From Petrosia ficiformis (Eukaryota > Porifera > Demospongiae > Haplosclerida > Petrosiidae): a stretch of DNA of 64,000 nt. Location: assembly GCA_947044365.1 (NCBI GenBank), contig OX345638.1, positions 3,829,201 to 3,893,200 of the forward strand, read 5' to 3'. Of this stretch, positions 48,401 through 60,522 are shown piece by piece. The notes under the pieces are model-generated. The model made no database searches and had not been told where the DNA came from. It saw nothing but the letters and a program-made list of their open reading frames with translations. How positions within the stretch are numbered: the first letter of the stretch is position 1; every line of letters starts with the position of its first letter. Position numbers and translations under genes: made by a program.

Positions 48401-51400
48401 CTTGAGGGAACATGCCTCCAGACCCCCCTAGTTGGCCATTTACTTATGTACATGTACATGTACGGGGGCTTTGCTCCCTTTTATTTTGGCAAATATCTGA
48501 TTACCCCCTCCCACCCTGGGCAACTTTTCTAAACCCAGCACTGATATATTGATAATCTAGAAACTATAACGATGTAACATACATGTGCATCATGGAAGGA
48601 AATATCATAATAATTATTTCCTCATATAATATCAGTTTCCTATACAGGGTGGTACCATGGCAGTCCCCCACCTATTAATTTATTTAGAAAAACTGTTTTA
48701 TAACTTCGATTGAACCATTGTTGATGAAATGTCATATACAGTACCACTGATACTCCTCCACCCTTTATACTTACATGTACATGTATCCTGGGGGAGAAAC
48801 ACTGCACGATACAATTAGTTCTATACCTCTTCTAAATCACATTATTAATTTGTTAGTTTACCTTTCATCCTGTTCAGAAGTTGATGGTCTCCCACGTTTA
48901 CGACCACTAATAGGTGTAGCCTGAGTGGGTGTGGTAAAAACTTGTGTGGGTGGGGCTGGGGATACATTTGTAGGTTTGAGAGTTGGAAGTCTCTGTTGTT
49001 GCTGTTGTTGCTTAGCAACAGCTGCTGAAAGAACTTGCTGCTACAATAAGAAATTATTATTTATTATAACATAATTATTACTACAAGGTAACCAACATAC
49101 AAACCATGTATAGTTGTATACACATCATTATACATGTACAGGATTTGGGGCCTATGCAATGATATAAGATGAGTATACATGATGTACATGTATAATGTGT
49201 GGCAACACATTATACATGTACATGTAATACAGGTGTACATATACTAGGGCTGGGAAAAGGTTCAAATGTTCGAACCTTTGCTTGTTCGCTGAGCATTCGA
49301 AGTTAAATTATTAATGACATGTCTTGGGAAGATGAATGAACATTGAAGCATACATCCAAATTCAAATTAACAAAGAGTTAACCAATATGTGATAATGACA
49401 TAGTTTCAATAAAAGAATAGTAGCAACAGGATGATGATAAGAACAAGTGTATATAGAGAAAAAAGTATCCCTATGATTGCTTTGTGGTGTCCAGCATTCA
49501 GTAATCATGGCTAACTTTATCATGCCTGAAACACAACAGCCTACTATAGATTATCTACTCTCCTTACCTTTTAAAGACCTTCTAGAACTTTAGAAATATA
49601 TTTCAGGAAGAATAGCCAGCTATTAGTTCCAGTTTCTACATAAGCTAGTAGACTGAGCTACAGGTTATACTCTTGTCTGTAGAGCGCGTGTTCTATTACG
49701 TGCCACGCCCATTAATTGCGAGCCCCCCCGGGAATGACGTAACTTCCTTAACTACGTATACAACGCATACTCGCATAAGTGACACAAGAATATATAATAT
49801 ATATATATATATTATAAACACACATCGAACCCGTGGGAAAGCAATCATAGGGATGGCCCTACGGCCATAAAAAGTTAAATACAATTTTAATGACTATCTA
49901 TGCCCATTTGCCACATACATTTTCATGTACATCCATGTGCACAATCACATGTCAGTGTCTGCAACTACATGGATTTTTGATATTTTTGACAAAATTATTA
50001 CACTGAATACGGAAAATTACACTAAAAGTATGGAAAGTATATGTGCTCAGACTATAAACATGGAAGTGTCTTTCAAAGTACCTTAGCATGACTAATTCGT
50101 GTTACAGATAGTCTACATGAATGAGGAAGTAGTAGAAAAAAGGGTGAGTGTGCAATAATGCAATCAGTACATACATGTACATGTATTCATATTATTATAG
50201 AAAACTTTGAGAAATATAGAAAATGTTACTACTGTTCAAAGGCTTAAAAAAAACTTGCCAATCATTTGAGAAGGGTCCATAAGCAGGGTTTTATCTAGGA
50301 ATATTTTAAAGGAGGGGGAAGATTAGGAGGAGGAAGAGAGGCAACCTGTGACAAGGAAAGTAAATCTGACTATAGAGGAGGTATTCAAAACAAACCCAAA
50401 GCTTCCACAAATCATTTATTCTAAATCTGCTGTAAAACAAGCTAGCTAGGAAGCACAAGAAATCATTAAATTGAAATGCAAGATTTTGGAAAATGTTTAA
50501 CCAACTTCATGGGAGGAAACAGAAGTGTGAAAGAGGTCAAACAAATCATCGATGTTTCTAAAGTGATTGTGTTTTGAGTCACCAAAGAATTTTTTTGGAG
50601 GGCACTATTCGATCATAAAACTATCGAACTTTCATACACTGGCCTTGGTATCTTTCAACCAATAAAGCATGAATTTCAAAACTGAGGCAATACTATCACC
50701 ATAGTTACAGTGTTTGTGCGAAATTAAGAAGTTGTAAACCGGTTTATAACTTCTAATTTTCAAAATATAACACATAGTAACAACATGGCAACAGGCTATA
50801 AATATAAATATATAAACATGTATATATTTGCTTGTGGTACATACACAGTATGTGACTATGCGTTGTATACGAAGGTAAGAAAGTTGCATCATTACGAGGG
50901 GCTCGGTCATTTAATCAGTATGGAGCATAACTGAATGCATGCTTGAGTGATAGACCAGCATGAAGGAATTTGCTAATAGGTGTTTAATATAGCAGAGAAA
51001 TAGTGTAAAGATGATGGAACAATCTTTAAAAGTTGGTGAGTTTCAGACATGTTCTAGCTTAGAGATACATGAATGGACCATTGTTTTTTGGCCATAATAA
51101 GCACATTGAGCAGTCAGTCAGGGGGGCTGCACCACTTTAGACTATTAACCTTTATTCATTTATTTTGTGGTACATGTAAATTACATGTATATCTAGCCTT
51201 ATTGTATTGTTAGTCTCATAGTCTTCAATATAGTCTTATTGTCTTACCTTAATTCTAATTTAGCCCTTAAAGTCTTTAAAACTATTGTTTATACAATTTC
51301 CTGTTATCTGTGTATATATAAGCTGTGTTCAACAACCCTTCTTTAATGATAATTCTCATTCATTTGAGATATACTATGAAAAGATGTTAAAGCACAGGGC

Positions 51401-54400
51401 TGACAGTGAAGATGACTCTATCTCCTATTCTGCGGTTAAACCAGTATCTCGAAGCTAACGACATGCTCAGGAATAGACTCATCTACAGTACATGTACAAG
51501 GATTGAATCCAGAGATGCCTTCTCTCTGAACAAAATCTGACATTTCAACTCTCAGAAAAATCTTCCACTCAAAAATGACCTCCAGATTATCAACCTAACA
51601 TTGTGGATGAAGACATCACCAGACAGATTGCCATTTTAAGGAAACAATTTATTTCTACTTCAGAACAACCTGCTCTTCATTCAGTACGAAAAACTGATAA
51701 GAAGAAAACAGCTATTAGAACACTTGGATCATGTAACACTGAAGAGTAATCTTTATTGTAATAAAAAGCTCAAAGCCATCATGGAAGCACCTTCAGCACC
51801 TAATGTCAGTGAATTAAAATTGTCTCTACGATTATTTAATACATTACTGTTGTAAGTTTCTACCAAACCTCTCCTCACTTCCGGAGATCTACTCACTATT
51901 TCATAGAAGAAATCAAATGGTCCAAAGGAAAGAGAATAACTTAATCCTGTCTACTACAAATGTAAACTTTAGTATTTTGTTTTGAGTTGATAATTGATTA
52001 TAAAATAACTTTGTGGTGAGGGTTCTGCACTGCAAGTGCATTCATTCTTTTCTAGCAAACACCACTTTAAAATTCCTCCCATACTCGTTATTTAGGCCAA
52101 AGGGCGGCCGAAAAAGCAAAAACTTTTTTATAGCCATTTTCATGGGCTTGTGCCTGACATCAATTACAAGGATTTGGAGGGTTTCGTAATGCTAGGAACA
52201 CACTCCGAACCACGTAGGGGTGAAACGTCATATATGTGACATCAGTTTTCTAAGGGTTAAAAAAAATTACCACTCTCTTTGTTCAAGTGCCCATATTTAT
52301 CCCATAGTGTAGAGTGGATCATCGAACCGGTGTAGGAGTGGGTCCAATTGGAACTGCGTTATATAATTATTATTATTAAGTATTTTGGCTGACTCGGCAA
52401 TTTTATATCTCCAAACTTGGCTGCTGGAATTCTTGTTATACAGCTTGTGCAAAAGTAGTACACCTACCAGTAACTTTTTGTATGTGTACTCTTGTATAAC
52501 AACACCTGAAAAAGACCCTCCAGGTTAGCCTAGGTATAAATAACGCGATATCTTTTGAACCAAGAATTTTCATAAAATTTCACAGTTGTTAGAAAGAGTG
52601 TGGAATTTATGTCATGTTGATACTGTAATTTCGATCTCTAGACAAACGACTTTGCTTATTTGGTAGTAACAGACAGACAGACGGACGGACACAACTAACT
52701 ACCGTAATCCTTCGCTGCGCATGCGCACCGAGGATTAATATTACTGAAGGTACTAATGCTGCCATCTGATTCTGAATTGCTGTTTTCTTCCTGATGACTC
52801 TTCTGATTCTCCTCCAACATGATTAATAAACTCCTCTATGTATTAGATTAGTGGTCTTCTAATTTATCTGGCTGAATTAACAAATTTACTACAAAAATTG
52901 AGGTGATGTATAGAAATTGAAGATTTGCATTATCCAACCATTATAACATGTATTCCTAATAGCTTATGATAATGGAGTCACCGGTACTAAACAGATGAAA
53001 TGCAAAACGTGATGCAGTGCTCTTTGCTGAATCAAACTTGCATGTACATGTCTATAACTATGACACACACACACCCACACACGCATAGTTACTTGTATTA
53101 ATTATAAGTTAATTTGATTCTGTATTACATGCACATGTACATGTATGATGTACTTGTACATGTACATGTACATGATACATATACTGTACATTAACTACAT
53201 GTACATGTACGCACATCAATAGATTTGTAATTACCAGATTAGCTTGACTGAATTGTGATCCACTAAGTAAAGATAGAAGAGATTTAGCCTCTGTGGATGA
53301 GAGGAAAATGCATGTACATTATATATAACGTACAACAACAATGAATGAGGAAATCAAACAATACATATGTATATTATAAATGTGTATAATACATGTATAT
53401 ATACATTGTATATATTAGGGCTGGAAAAGGTTCAAATGTCGAGCCTTGATTCATTTGCTGTGTACCGAAGCTAAATTTCTCCCATCGAAGCTTTGCTGCC
53501 ACACCCACTTTAATGTTTGCCTGTGCACACTTGTACAATCAAAATGTGCGGTCAATAATGTAGGCATGTTCCGGAAAAGTTGAGGCTGTGTTATTGGCTG
53601 GTTCTGTCTCATTTCTCAGTCCAGCAATGCTGAATCCAAGTAGAAACAGTGACAGCAACAAGACTAGTACTCATTATAAAGCAATAATTCAGTTTGGAGG
53701 CCAATCAAGGTAAGAGCATCAATCATAAAAACACGTGCAAACCTTCGAATATTCGTCTGTTTTTGCTGACGAAACTTCAAATTTTGTTTTGCAACATTCA
53801 TCCCAACCCTAATATAATATACACTATATATATATATAATTATATATGTATATATACATGTAAATGTTGTACATGTATTACATGTATAATTTGGAGGGTC
53901 ATACCTACATGTACAGTATGATCATTAACTCTCACTCGCATAGGTGGAGTGGAGGGTTACTGCAATCTGGTTTTATAAAGAATTTAGTACAACTACTGAA
54001 GAAAGCATTATGACTTTTCTTACAAGCATAACTAAAGTACATGTACAAGTTTACTGCAACAAGTAAAAATGAAAATTGGCTAACAATGGGTACTTTTAGT
54101 TAGTTTACTAAACTAGAAGTAATGTGATTGATGAATAACTAACTATAACTAAATTAAAACTAATTTCTAAACTAATAAAGCAACACTATATACATGTACA
54201 ACATTTAGTTAGTATATATGCCCACCTGCTAGTGAAGCCATAGATGTCGTAGAGCCAGGACCATTTGTTAGGGTTGTGTTCTATAGGGGGAGAAAGATAA
54301 TGTAACATACATGTACATATACACGACATGACACAGTCCTCAAAAATTAGGCTAACTGAAAGATTTCCTTGTAGGGTAGGTAGGAATTACATACAGGTGT

Positions 54401-57400
54401 ACATGTACATGTACATGTAACTCATGAATGATCAATTTTGAAGTGAGTTTTCTTAAGAACACTTACGTACATGTACAAACATGTATACTCAGTGTTCTCC
54501 CTAGGATATAAATCAAGCAAGTCACAACCACTAACCACACCTATTATTTACACCTTAATTATGTCAGCTGCACTATACATCACTATACATCACTATACAG
54601 AAGTGATGTACAAGCAAAATACCAGCTCTCTTTAAGCTCCTAGCATACATGCACTGTAGTTCAACAGAGACATTATAAATTGCAAAAATACAACTAACTA
54701 AACTTTCACCTAAACAAGTATACAAAACATTTCACCTACATGTACATGTACTTCATCATCCCATAATAGCCACTCAACGTACTTTATCTACATTTTTCTG
54801 AAGGTTTTGATATGTTGGCACAGCTAGAAACTCATTGGATAGAGACAGCTAGCTCCTTTTCAGCTCCACCATTTTACACGTGGTTAATTAATTACGGGCG
54901 TGTCTTTTCTTAATTAGAGGTGGGGCTTCGTTTCCAGAATTTGAACGCGTAAATTACGCGTTTGACGCGCTTTAGGGAAAACACTGATGTATACACATGT
55001 ACAAGTAGGTATAAACGTACATATATCACTCACCAATACACTCTGAGATGAATTTTCAGATTCTATATGGTTTTAAAAAATGATCATACACAACATGTAT
55101 TAAATTAAATTAACTACTATATATCCAGTTTCATTCATATGGTGAGAGGAAAGTACATGTACCTAGGATTTCTCTACCAAAAGAAAAGTTCCTCCCACCC
55201 TAGTTCAAAATGTTCCAGAGGTCACGAGTAATCTCGCAACTTCTACTGTACATGTACATATATATTTAAAATGGTGGGATATGCACCTTTCCCTACTACA
55301 GTACATGTACATGTATGTTCCAGACACACTCACCCATACTAAAGAAACTATGTACATTTGTACATCAGAGTTTTTGATAACTTTTGAAGCTTGGGCCAAA
55401 TTGGCTCAAAAATGGTTAGTGTGTGCGCCATTGGGAATACATCTTGAGCCAGTTAACTAAGAGTTAATGCTGTTACTGACAATATAATCATAATTAACTG
55501 CACCACTGGCCCAAAGAGAGAACTGTGCAGTGTCAAATAAGAAGCTCTATGGGCCAATGGTGCGCCATATGAGCTTATCAAAAACACTGATGTACATGTA
55601 GATTTACATGTACATACATGTACATACAATGTATGTACATGTACACACATGTTGTGTGTATGTCACAGGTCATCACACATTGTATTCACAACATAAAGTT
55701 ATGAACATGTCACAATATACATGTACATGTACTTGAAGATAATAAACTTATTTTCATGTTGGCAACTAATTCTGAATTTCAAGTGTTTTTAAACTCCATA
55801 CAGATTTGTTCCTCTTGGATGAATAGTCAAAAAAATGTTTGTGGGTGTGGGACACACATACACATGTATGTAAAGTTTATTGTGCTGGAGTAATTAGAGG
55901 CATGGTCAAAAAGTACATATTGTAATGTAAATAATTTTTTCTCCATTGACATGTACATAACTGCACAATATCATTAACATCTTATACACATGTACATGTG
56001 AATGTACGTGTAAATCAGGAGCTTTATTTGCATCGTACATGTAATGTACAGGAGAGGTGAAGGGAGGGGCATTTGCTAGAGCTCCCACCTAAATTTCTAG
56101 TTGAAAGTTAGTTCGCCTATAGGCACAGCACAATACCCCTGCTGTTACAATGTAAACCTGTTCAGTAAGGTCATTTCATTGCAAATATATGCAAGCACAA
56201 TACTATAGCCACAATGTACATGTAATATGCACTTAATAGTTACAAACTATAAATTATTAATACCATTTACAGGTATGCAATTTGATGAGTTTGAAATATT
56301 AATTAGTGAAAATTTTGATGACAAGAGACAGTGCATGATGATTACACATTTACATACAATAAATAACAAGTACTGCAAATAATCAGTCATTGACCACACC
56401 TACTAGTTAAAGTCACACCCATTTATTATTAACACACTGCAAGATCCCCTCCTAACAAAATATCCTGTTTGAAACCCTGTGTACTATCATTTAGTTTTCA
56501 TTCAACAAAACTGTTTAAGATTAAGTGATTTGTTACCAGCACCACCTGATCTTTTAAAGCAGACACCACAATATTAAATAATGGTTAATTTGACAGTTCC
56601 ACAAGACATACACAACATTTTTGTATATTATTATAAGTACTAAGTGGATACTCAAATTTAATTACATACATTCACATTACACATGTACTTGTAACTAAAT
56701 GATCTTACATGTAAACAGAAGTATCCCAAATGTTCACTTCACATTATGTAGTACATTGTGTGTATGTAAGCTCTACTGATCTATATTTACAGGGGTTTGA
56801 TCTCTCATGAGCTATCTACATGTACATGTATATCAAGGAGTCTGATCTATCTATACAGAGAATTGTGATCTCTCTATATGGAGGAGTCTGATCTCTCTAT
56901 AAAGTGAAGTGCGATCTCTCTATATAGAGGATCTATCTACATGTACATGTGTATTTTGAGAAGTATGATCTCTCTATAAGGAGGAGTCTGATCTCTATAT
57001 CTCTCTATAAAGAGAAGTGTGATCTATCTGTATAGAGGAGTCTGATCTATCTACATGTACATGTATTTTGAGAAGTATCATCTCTCTATATGGAGGAGTC
57101 TGATCTATCTACATGTATCTCTCTATATAGAGAAGTGTGATCTATCTATATAGAGGAGTCTGATCTATCTACATGTACATGTATCTATATAGAAGAGTCT
57201 AATCTATCTACATGTATATGCATCTATATAGAAGAGTCTGATCTATCTACATGTACATGTATTTACATAGAAGACTCTGATCTATCTACATGTAAGTGCA
57301 CATGTAGTCTGACCTAAGGAAGTCTCATCTACATGTACATGTACTTACAAAGAGGAGTCTGATCTACATGTACATGTATCTATATACAGCTCTTTATTAA

Positions 57401-59396
57401 TTTATAGGTGTTTAACTATAACAAAGCATGTCTATTAAAACTAAATAAAAGATTTATATGTATGGAATTCTTTTGATATAATTACAAGAAAAGGTATGAA
57501 ATCTATCACTTGATTATAATGTACATCTAGTATACTCTATGTACATGTACCATAGAAATACATTTCCTTCTGCTAAATTAAAATGTACAGATGCATACAA
57601 TTACATACATGTACATGTACATAAACCTTTGTGACAATGCATACCTCATGTATGAACACACATGTACAATACATCTACATGTACATGAACATTGAACATG
57701 GTTAGTTACATGTATATTTTATTGTAAAGGCAAACAATAAGCACAAACACACAACCTGGTTGTGTTGTGACACATTTGCCTTGTATGATAGGCATACATG
57801 AGAAGTCTCTGCATCTACACATGTACATGTAACTCAAAGGAATTGTTGTGTGTCATACATATACATGTACATGTATATTGATTTCACTGTCAACACCTTT
57901 TGTGTGTGTGGGTTGGTGCTGCTGTGATGATTATAGTAACCATGCATCATATTGTATTGCAAATATATACATGTAGTGGAAGGGAAATAAGGTTGATTAT
58001 ATTTTTGAACTTTATTCATTTCATTGATAACAGCAGCTTGTCTACATTGTGACCATAACAGTAAAACAGTAAATATACATATACTTATTTGATGGTTGTG
58101 TCATGAAATATATCATAATCATCATACATAGTGAAAAACCTATTCCTATGATTGCTTTGTGGTGTCCATTCAGTATTCATGGCTGACTTTATCATGTATG
58201 AAACACAACACTTGGTATTATTTTGATTATCTACTCTTCTTAATTTTTAGAGGTTCAGGGTAATACTTTAGAAATACACATTTGTATTGTACCTAAGCAG
58301 TTATTAGTTCTAGCTACAAGCAGCTTTCTCCCTACTGGTGTGTGGAACTTGAGCGCGTGTTCTATTACATGCCATACCCAATAATTGACAGAGCCCCCCC
58401 CCCCCCCCCAGAATAACGCGACTTCCTTATCTACGTATAAAACGCATACTCGCACAAGTGACACAAGAATATATACATTGAACCCGTGGGAAAGCAATCA
58501 TAGGGATGGCCCTATGCGCCATAATAAAGTACCATGACATATCCCATGGAAAATTTCCATATTGGGCCAGTACTAGTGAAAGATATACATGTACACATAC
58601 ATGTACATGTACATCATCAGTAGATAAAGGCTATATATATATATTGTTCAATGGGAAGCCACACAAATCTGTAAAGAAACTCTATCATGGAATGTTAATG
58701 CCTCAACTATAATGACACTAACAGTTGATACAAGATACATGTAACAATGTTGTTTATATCACTTAAACCTTCTGTTACATGTTAAGATTTGTAAATTGAG
58801 TTTTAGTCACATACATGTTCAACACATGTGTGTTGATAACACAGAACATTTATGTATCATCAATAGAAGATAGCTGATACACAAGAAAACATTATTATAA
58901 TGGACCTCTTAGTACTTATGAAGATATGTACATGTAACTACTAATGTGTGTATCACAAATAGACAGCTTATACACAAGAAAACATTATTACAATGAACCT
59001 CTTAGTACTTATGAAGATATGTAACTACTAATGTGTGTATCACAAATAGACAGCTGATACACAAGAATACATTATTATAATGGACCTATTAGTACTTATG
59101 AAGATATGTAACTACTAATGTGTGTATCACAAATAGACAGCTGATACAAAAGAAACATTATTACAATGGACCTCTTAGTACTTATGAAGATGCTAATGTG
59201 TATATCACTGAGTGTGCACTTCACTACAGGAAGTTTGTGTCTGTTAGGAAAACTGGGTGTCATTGTATCTCCTTTCAAATGAAACATTCTGACAACCAGA
59301 GATGATTATCTGTGATAATCAAATCAAACCTGACTTGAAAAATGTCCAAGGCAGGAAAGGGGACTTGATTTAGCAAGAGAAATCCCAAAACAACCA

Positions 59397-59427
<31 letters not shown>

Positions 59428-59743
59428 GAAGCCTTGCTCATTGTATCCACTACACAAGACCAATAAGAACAAAACAGTACTCTTAGCACTCTAAGGTAGG
59501 CAGAGGTCCCTCCCTCTAGTTATCATGTGACCCATAGCTGTTACAAATTGCAAAAATATATACTGATATACACACAATTTTAGTTAAGTACGACAACTTG
59601 AGTACAGAACCACATAAAGTGTTGCACAACCCATCATATACAACATATCATACTACGTACTTATTCAACCCCAACCTAGTTATATCATCTTCAGCAGATT
59701 ATCAGCTGCTTATAAACACACCTGTTCCAGGTTTTCTATCCAT
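38671..59743 (-). CDS. TFDP: Transcription factor DP (E2F dimerisation partner), 12 exons
   Basis: DP proteins pair with E2F and bind promoters of cell-cycle genes in the nucleus. Exons (5' to 3'): 59743-59722, 55062-55034, 54280-54226, 53290-53235, 49040-48862, 47675-47546, 46336-46277, 45142-44999, 44074-44006, 43471-43323, 41417-41251, 39497-38671. All have GT/AG borders and every phase fits, giving 1,887 bases and 628 residues. Residues 114-200 are the winged-helix DNA-binding part ([17 protein letters not shown] box [10 protein letters not shown]). About 205-300 is the coiled-coil and dimerisation part. About 250-350 is the conserved DP domain ([21 protein letters not shown]). The C-terminus (354-628) is long, S/T/Q-rich and family-variable. 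The first exon is the least certain, being chosen by start, donor and phase only. The divergent neighbour is TPP2. Confidence 0.92.
40646..41000. other. Possible transposon coding remnants in a DP intron
   Basis: Plus-strand 40676-40793 encodes an Arg/Lys/Glu-rich helix ([20 protein letters not shown]), of a kind seen at the N-terminus of repetitive helicase-type proteins. The minus strand at about 40980-40830 gives another open stretch ([11 protein letters not shown]). No domain is certain. Confidence 0.3.
41251..41417 (-). CDS. TFDP: DP exon 11: core of the DP domain
   Basis: Encodes [20 protein letters not shown] and [13 protein letters not shown], very close to animal DP proteins. The donor is GTACG, weaker than the GTAAG kept by the broken duplicate at 8345. 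Confidence 0.93.
41685..41835. repeat. Short tandem repeat, unit about 19-27 bp
   Basis: GCATATCTACATGTACATT recurs with small length changes seven times. Confidence 0.85.
42238..43310. mobile_element. 1,073-bp non-autonomous element with CAGTACCTGACAAAAATAAC ends
   Basis: Ends are perfect inverted repeats of 20 bp (CAGTACCTGACAAAAATAAC) flanked by TA (42236-42237 and 43311-43312). The equivalent point in the other DP copy (9600-9611, AGAAGCATAAAGTAC) is empty. TA target and CAGT start fit Tc1/mariner/pogo-type elements. The subterminal parts are unusually rich in CpG (CACGCGTGACCCGCGC and similar). No transposase frame. Confidence 0.87.
43323..43471 (-). CDS. TFDP: DP exon 10
   Basis: Encodes [18 protein letters not shown] and [20 protein letters not shown], matching the dimerisation and start of DP domain. 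Confidence 0.93.
43645..43900. mobile_element. MITE family TATCCCTATGATTGC, copy 3
   Basis: Begins TTATGGCCCATAGGGCCATCC and ends AAGCAATCATAGGGATA. It is orthologous to copy 1 at 10691 in the duplicate. Confidence 0.72.
44006..44074 (-). CDS. TFDP: DP exon 9: coiled-coil segment
   Basis: 23 codons ([19 protein letters not shown]), a heptad-like helix at the place of the DP/E2F coiled coil. The short intron to exon 10 is about 530 bp. Confidence 0.88.
44405..44492. repeat. 20-bp tandem repeat, 4 copies
   Basis: GAGAGGTGGTTAATTTAT-like units repeated four times in a DP intron. Confidence 0.85.
44999..45142 (-). CDS. TFDP: DP exon 8: DEF box
   Basis: 48 codons with [20 protein letters not shown] and [13 protein letters not shown]. 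The RRRVYD recognition helix is invariant in E2F/DP winged helices. Confidence 0.96.
46022..46209. repeat. ACATGT microsatellite tracts
   Basis: Several TACATGTACATGTA tracts; the longest, 46167-46209, has about seven ACATGT units. The unit is self-complementary, so each tract can fold back on itself. Confidence 0.9.
46277..46336 (-). CDS. TFDP: DP exon 7
   Basis: 20 codons ([20 protein letters not shown]), phase 0 at both ends, linking the two halves of the winged helix. Confidence 0.9.
47546..47675 (-). CDS. TFDP: DP exon 6: first winged-helix part
   Basis: 43 codons plus one base, with KRRRGG and [18 protein letters not shown] then TTYNE, the start of the DP DNA-binding domain. Confidence 0.95.
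48120..48545. other. Unclassified repeat-like stretch in a DP intron
   Basis: Contains CATGCCTCCAGACCCCCCTA and a terminal CCCAGCACTG region, with a TTGGGTGGGGTATGCACCCC start. It looks like an old non-autonomous element; no coding frame is seen. Confidence 0.35.
48862..49040 (-). CDS. TFDP: DP exon 5
   Basis: 59 codons: a KQQQQQQ run, a proline/threonine-rich linker and GRKRGRPS, an AT-hook-like or nuclear-localisation-like basic patch just before the DNA-binding domain. Confidence 0.85.
49041..53234 (-). other. DP intron 4 (4.2 kb)
   Basis: Contains a TAGGGCTGGGAAAAGG MITE start (49253), a MITE at 49463-49868, mixed degraded sequence 50270-52400 and a segment near 52660-52740 with CAGACAGACGGACGG and GCGCATGCGCACCGAGGATT that looks like a repeat end. 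No gene recognised; open frames here lack domains. Confidence 0.5.
49463..49868. mobile_element. MITE family TATCCCTATGATTGC, copy 4 (most complete)
   Basis: Starts AAGTATCCCTATGATTGCTT and ends AAAGCAATCATAGGGATGGCC then CTACGGCCAT. Inverted ends of about 17 bp; AT-rich middle; no coding. Confidence 0.78.
53235..54280 (-). CDS. TFDP: DP exons 3 and 4
   Basis: Exon 3 is 54280-54226 ([18 protein letters not shown]) and exon 4 is 53290-53235 ([18 protein letters not shown]). Both borders and phases match their neighbours. Sequence conservation cannot be judged here because DP N-termini vary. Confidence 0.75.
53416..53811. mobile_element. MITE with TAGGGCTGG / CCAACCCTA ends
   Basis: TAGGGCTGGAAAAGGTTC at the start and TTCATCCCAACCCTA at the end form short imperfect inverted repeats. 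A related start is at 49253. The ends resemble hAT-type MITEs (inference). Confidence 0.55.
55034..55062 (-). CDS. TFDP: DP exon 2, a 29-base micro-exon
   Basis: Acceptor CATATAG and donor GTGAGT enclose 29 bases coding [10 protein letters not shown] with the neighbouring bases. Phases fit exon 1 and exon 3. Confidence 0.65.
56780..57390. repeat. Degenerate minisatellite, unit about 40 bp
   Basis: Alternating blocks of GAGTCTGATCTATCTACATG, TACATGTATCTATATAGAAG and AGTGTGATCTCTCTATATAG repeat roughly fifteen times with drift. Confidence 0.85.
58141..58523. mobile_element. MITE family TATCCCTATGATTGC, copy 5
   Basis: TATTCCTATGATTGCTTTG at the start, AAAGCAATCATAGGGATGGC at the end. A run of 16 C lies inside at about 58394-58409. 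Confidence 0.75.
58865..59200. repeat. Minisatellite, unit 87-94 bp, 4 copies
   Basis: Units built from CACAAATAGACAGCTGATAC, CATTATTATAATGGACCTCT and TAGTACTTATGAAGATATG follow each other four times. Confidence 0.9.
59722..59743 (-). CDS. TFDP: DP exon 1, candidate start
   Basis: ATG at 59743 opens seven codons (MDRKPGT) and one base before a GTGTGT donor; the phase joins exon 2 exactly. The intron would be 4.7 kb, the longest in the gene. An unseen intermediate exon is possible. Confidence 0.5.
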
Positions 59744-60175
59744 ATTACGCAGCAGCTGCTTTCATGAACACAGATTATCAGCCAGAGTGGACTACCAAAT
59801 AGCACTATGTAGTTTGAATCTATATATCAGCTATCTGTAAGGAGAGAAGACATTGTTATTTACAATCAATTCAAGTTTTCACGTACAAACTCACCCTTAT
59901 GAACCTGTTCCAACCTCAAGTTAAAAACACAGGTTATGCATACGAAGACCAAGCTCAGACTGGATCAAGAACGACAGTAACAGGGTATTGTGTGGTGAAA
60001 CTTGAGAAACTGAACAGTCAGCCACCCTTTGCTTTGGCTCCTTCTCCGCGAAAATACAAAGCGCATGCGCAAAACAGTGAATTGCGTTCTGGTGATATCG
60101 GGATTTCCCCTTTCCCAATTCCTTAGGCCTTCCTACCTTTGGGGACCGCTCCTTAATCGGCCCCTATTTCAGAAA
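59744..60175. promoter_or_regulatory. Shared promoter between DP and TPP2
   Basis: 432 bp between two divergent start codons. At 60061-60070 is GCGCATGCGC, the exact NRF1 palindrome. At 60046-60054 is CCGCGAAAA, whose complement TTTTCGCGG is close to the E2F/DP site. These lie in the only CpG-rich part of the local sequence and 105-130 bp from the TPP2 start. Head-to-head genes with an NRF1 site typically share a bidirectional promoter; control of DP by E2F/DP would be autoregulation (inference). Confidence 0.65.
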
Positions 60176-60470
60176 ATGGCTGGAGAATCTGATTCTCTTA
60201 CTTTGGACAGTCTGAAACCATTCCCCCATCACTGTTTAGTACCAAAGAGAGAAACTGGTGCAGAACGTTTTCTTACCAAGTATCCTGAATACGATGGAAG
60301 GGGTACGATAATTGCAATTCTGGATACTGGTTTGGATCCTGCAGCACCAGGACTTCAAGTTCGTTTAGTAGTCCTAATATAGTTTGTGTTTTTACATGTT
60401 TTTTATTGGTACGGAGATGATCAAGGTAGTTGCGAAACTTAGAGTGCTTGTTATAAACTACATTATAGTG

Positions 60471-60522
<52 letters not shown>

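Larger units (their letters stand above)
55063..59721 (-). other. DP intron 1 (4.7 kb)
   Basis: Dense in ACATGT tracts, with three tandem-repeat zones and one MITE listed separately. No convincing exon found, but a short one could be hidden. Confidence 0.5.

Noticed and set aside
59899..60126. 75-codon plus-strand frame before TPP2
   Set aside because: Overlaps the promoter region; composition and sequence suggest no protein family.
60029..60175. N-terminal extension of TPP2
   Set aside because: Frame is open by chance through the promoter; it does not begin with ATG at 60029 and resembles no TPP2.
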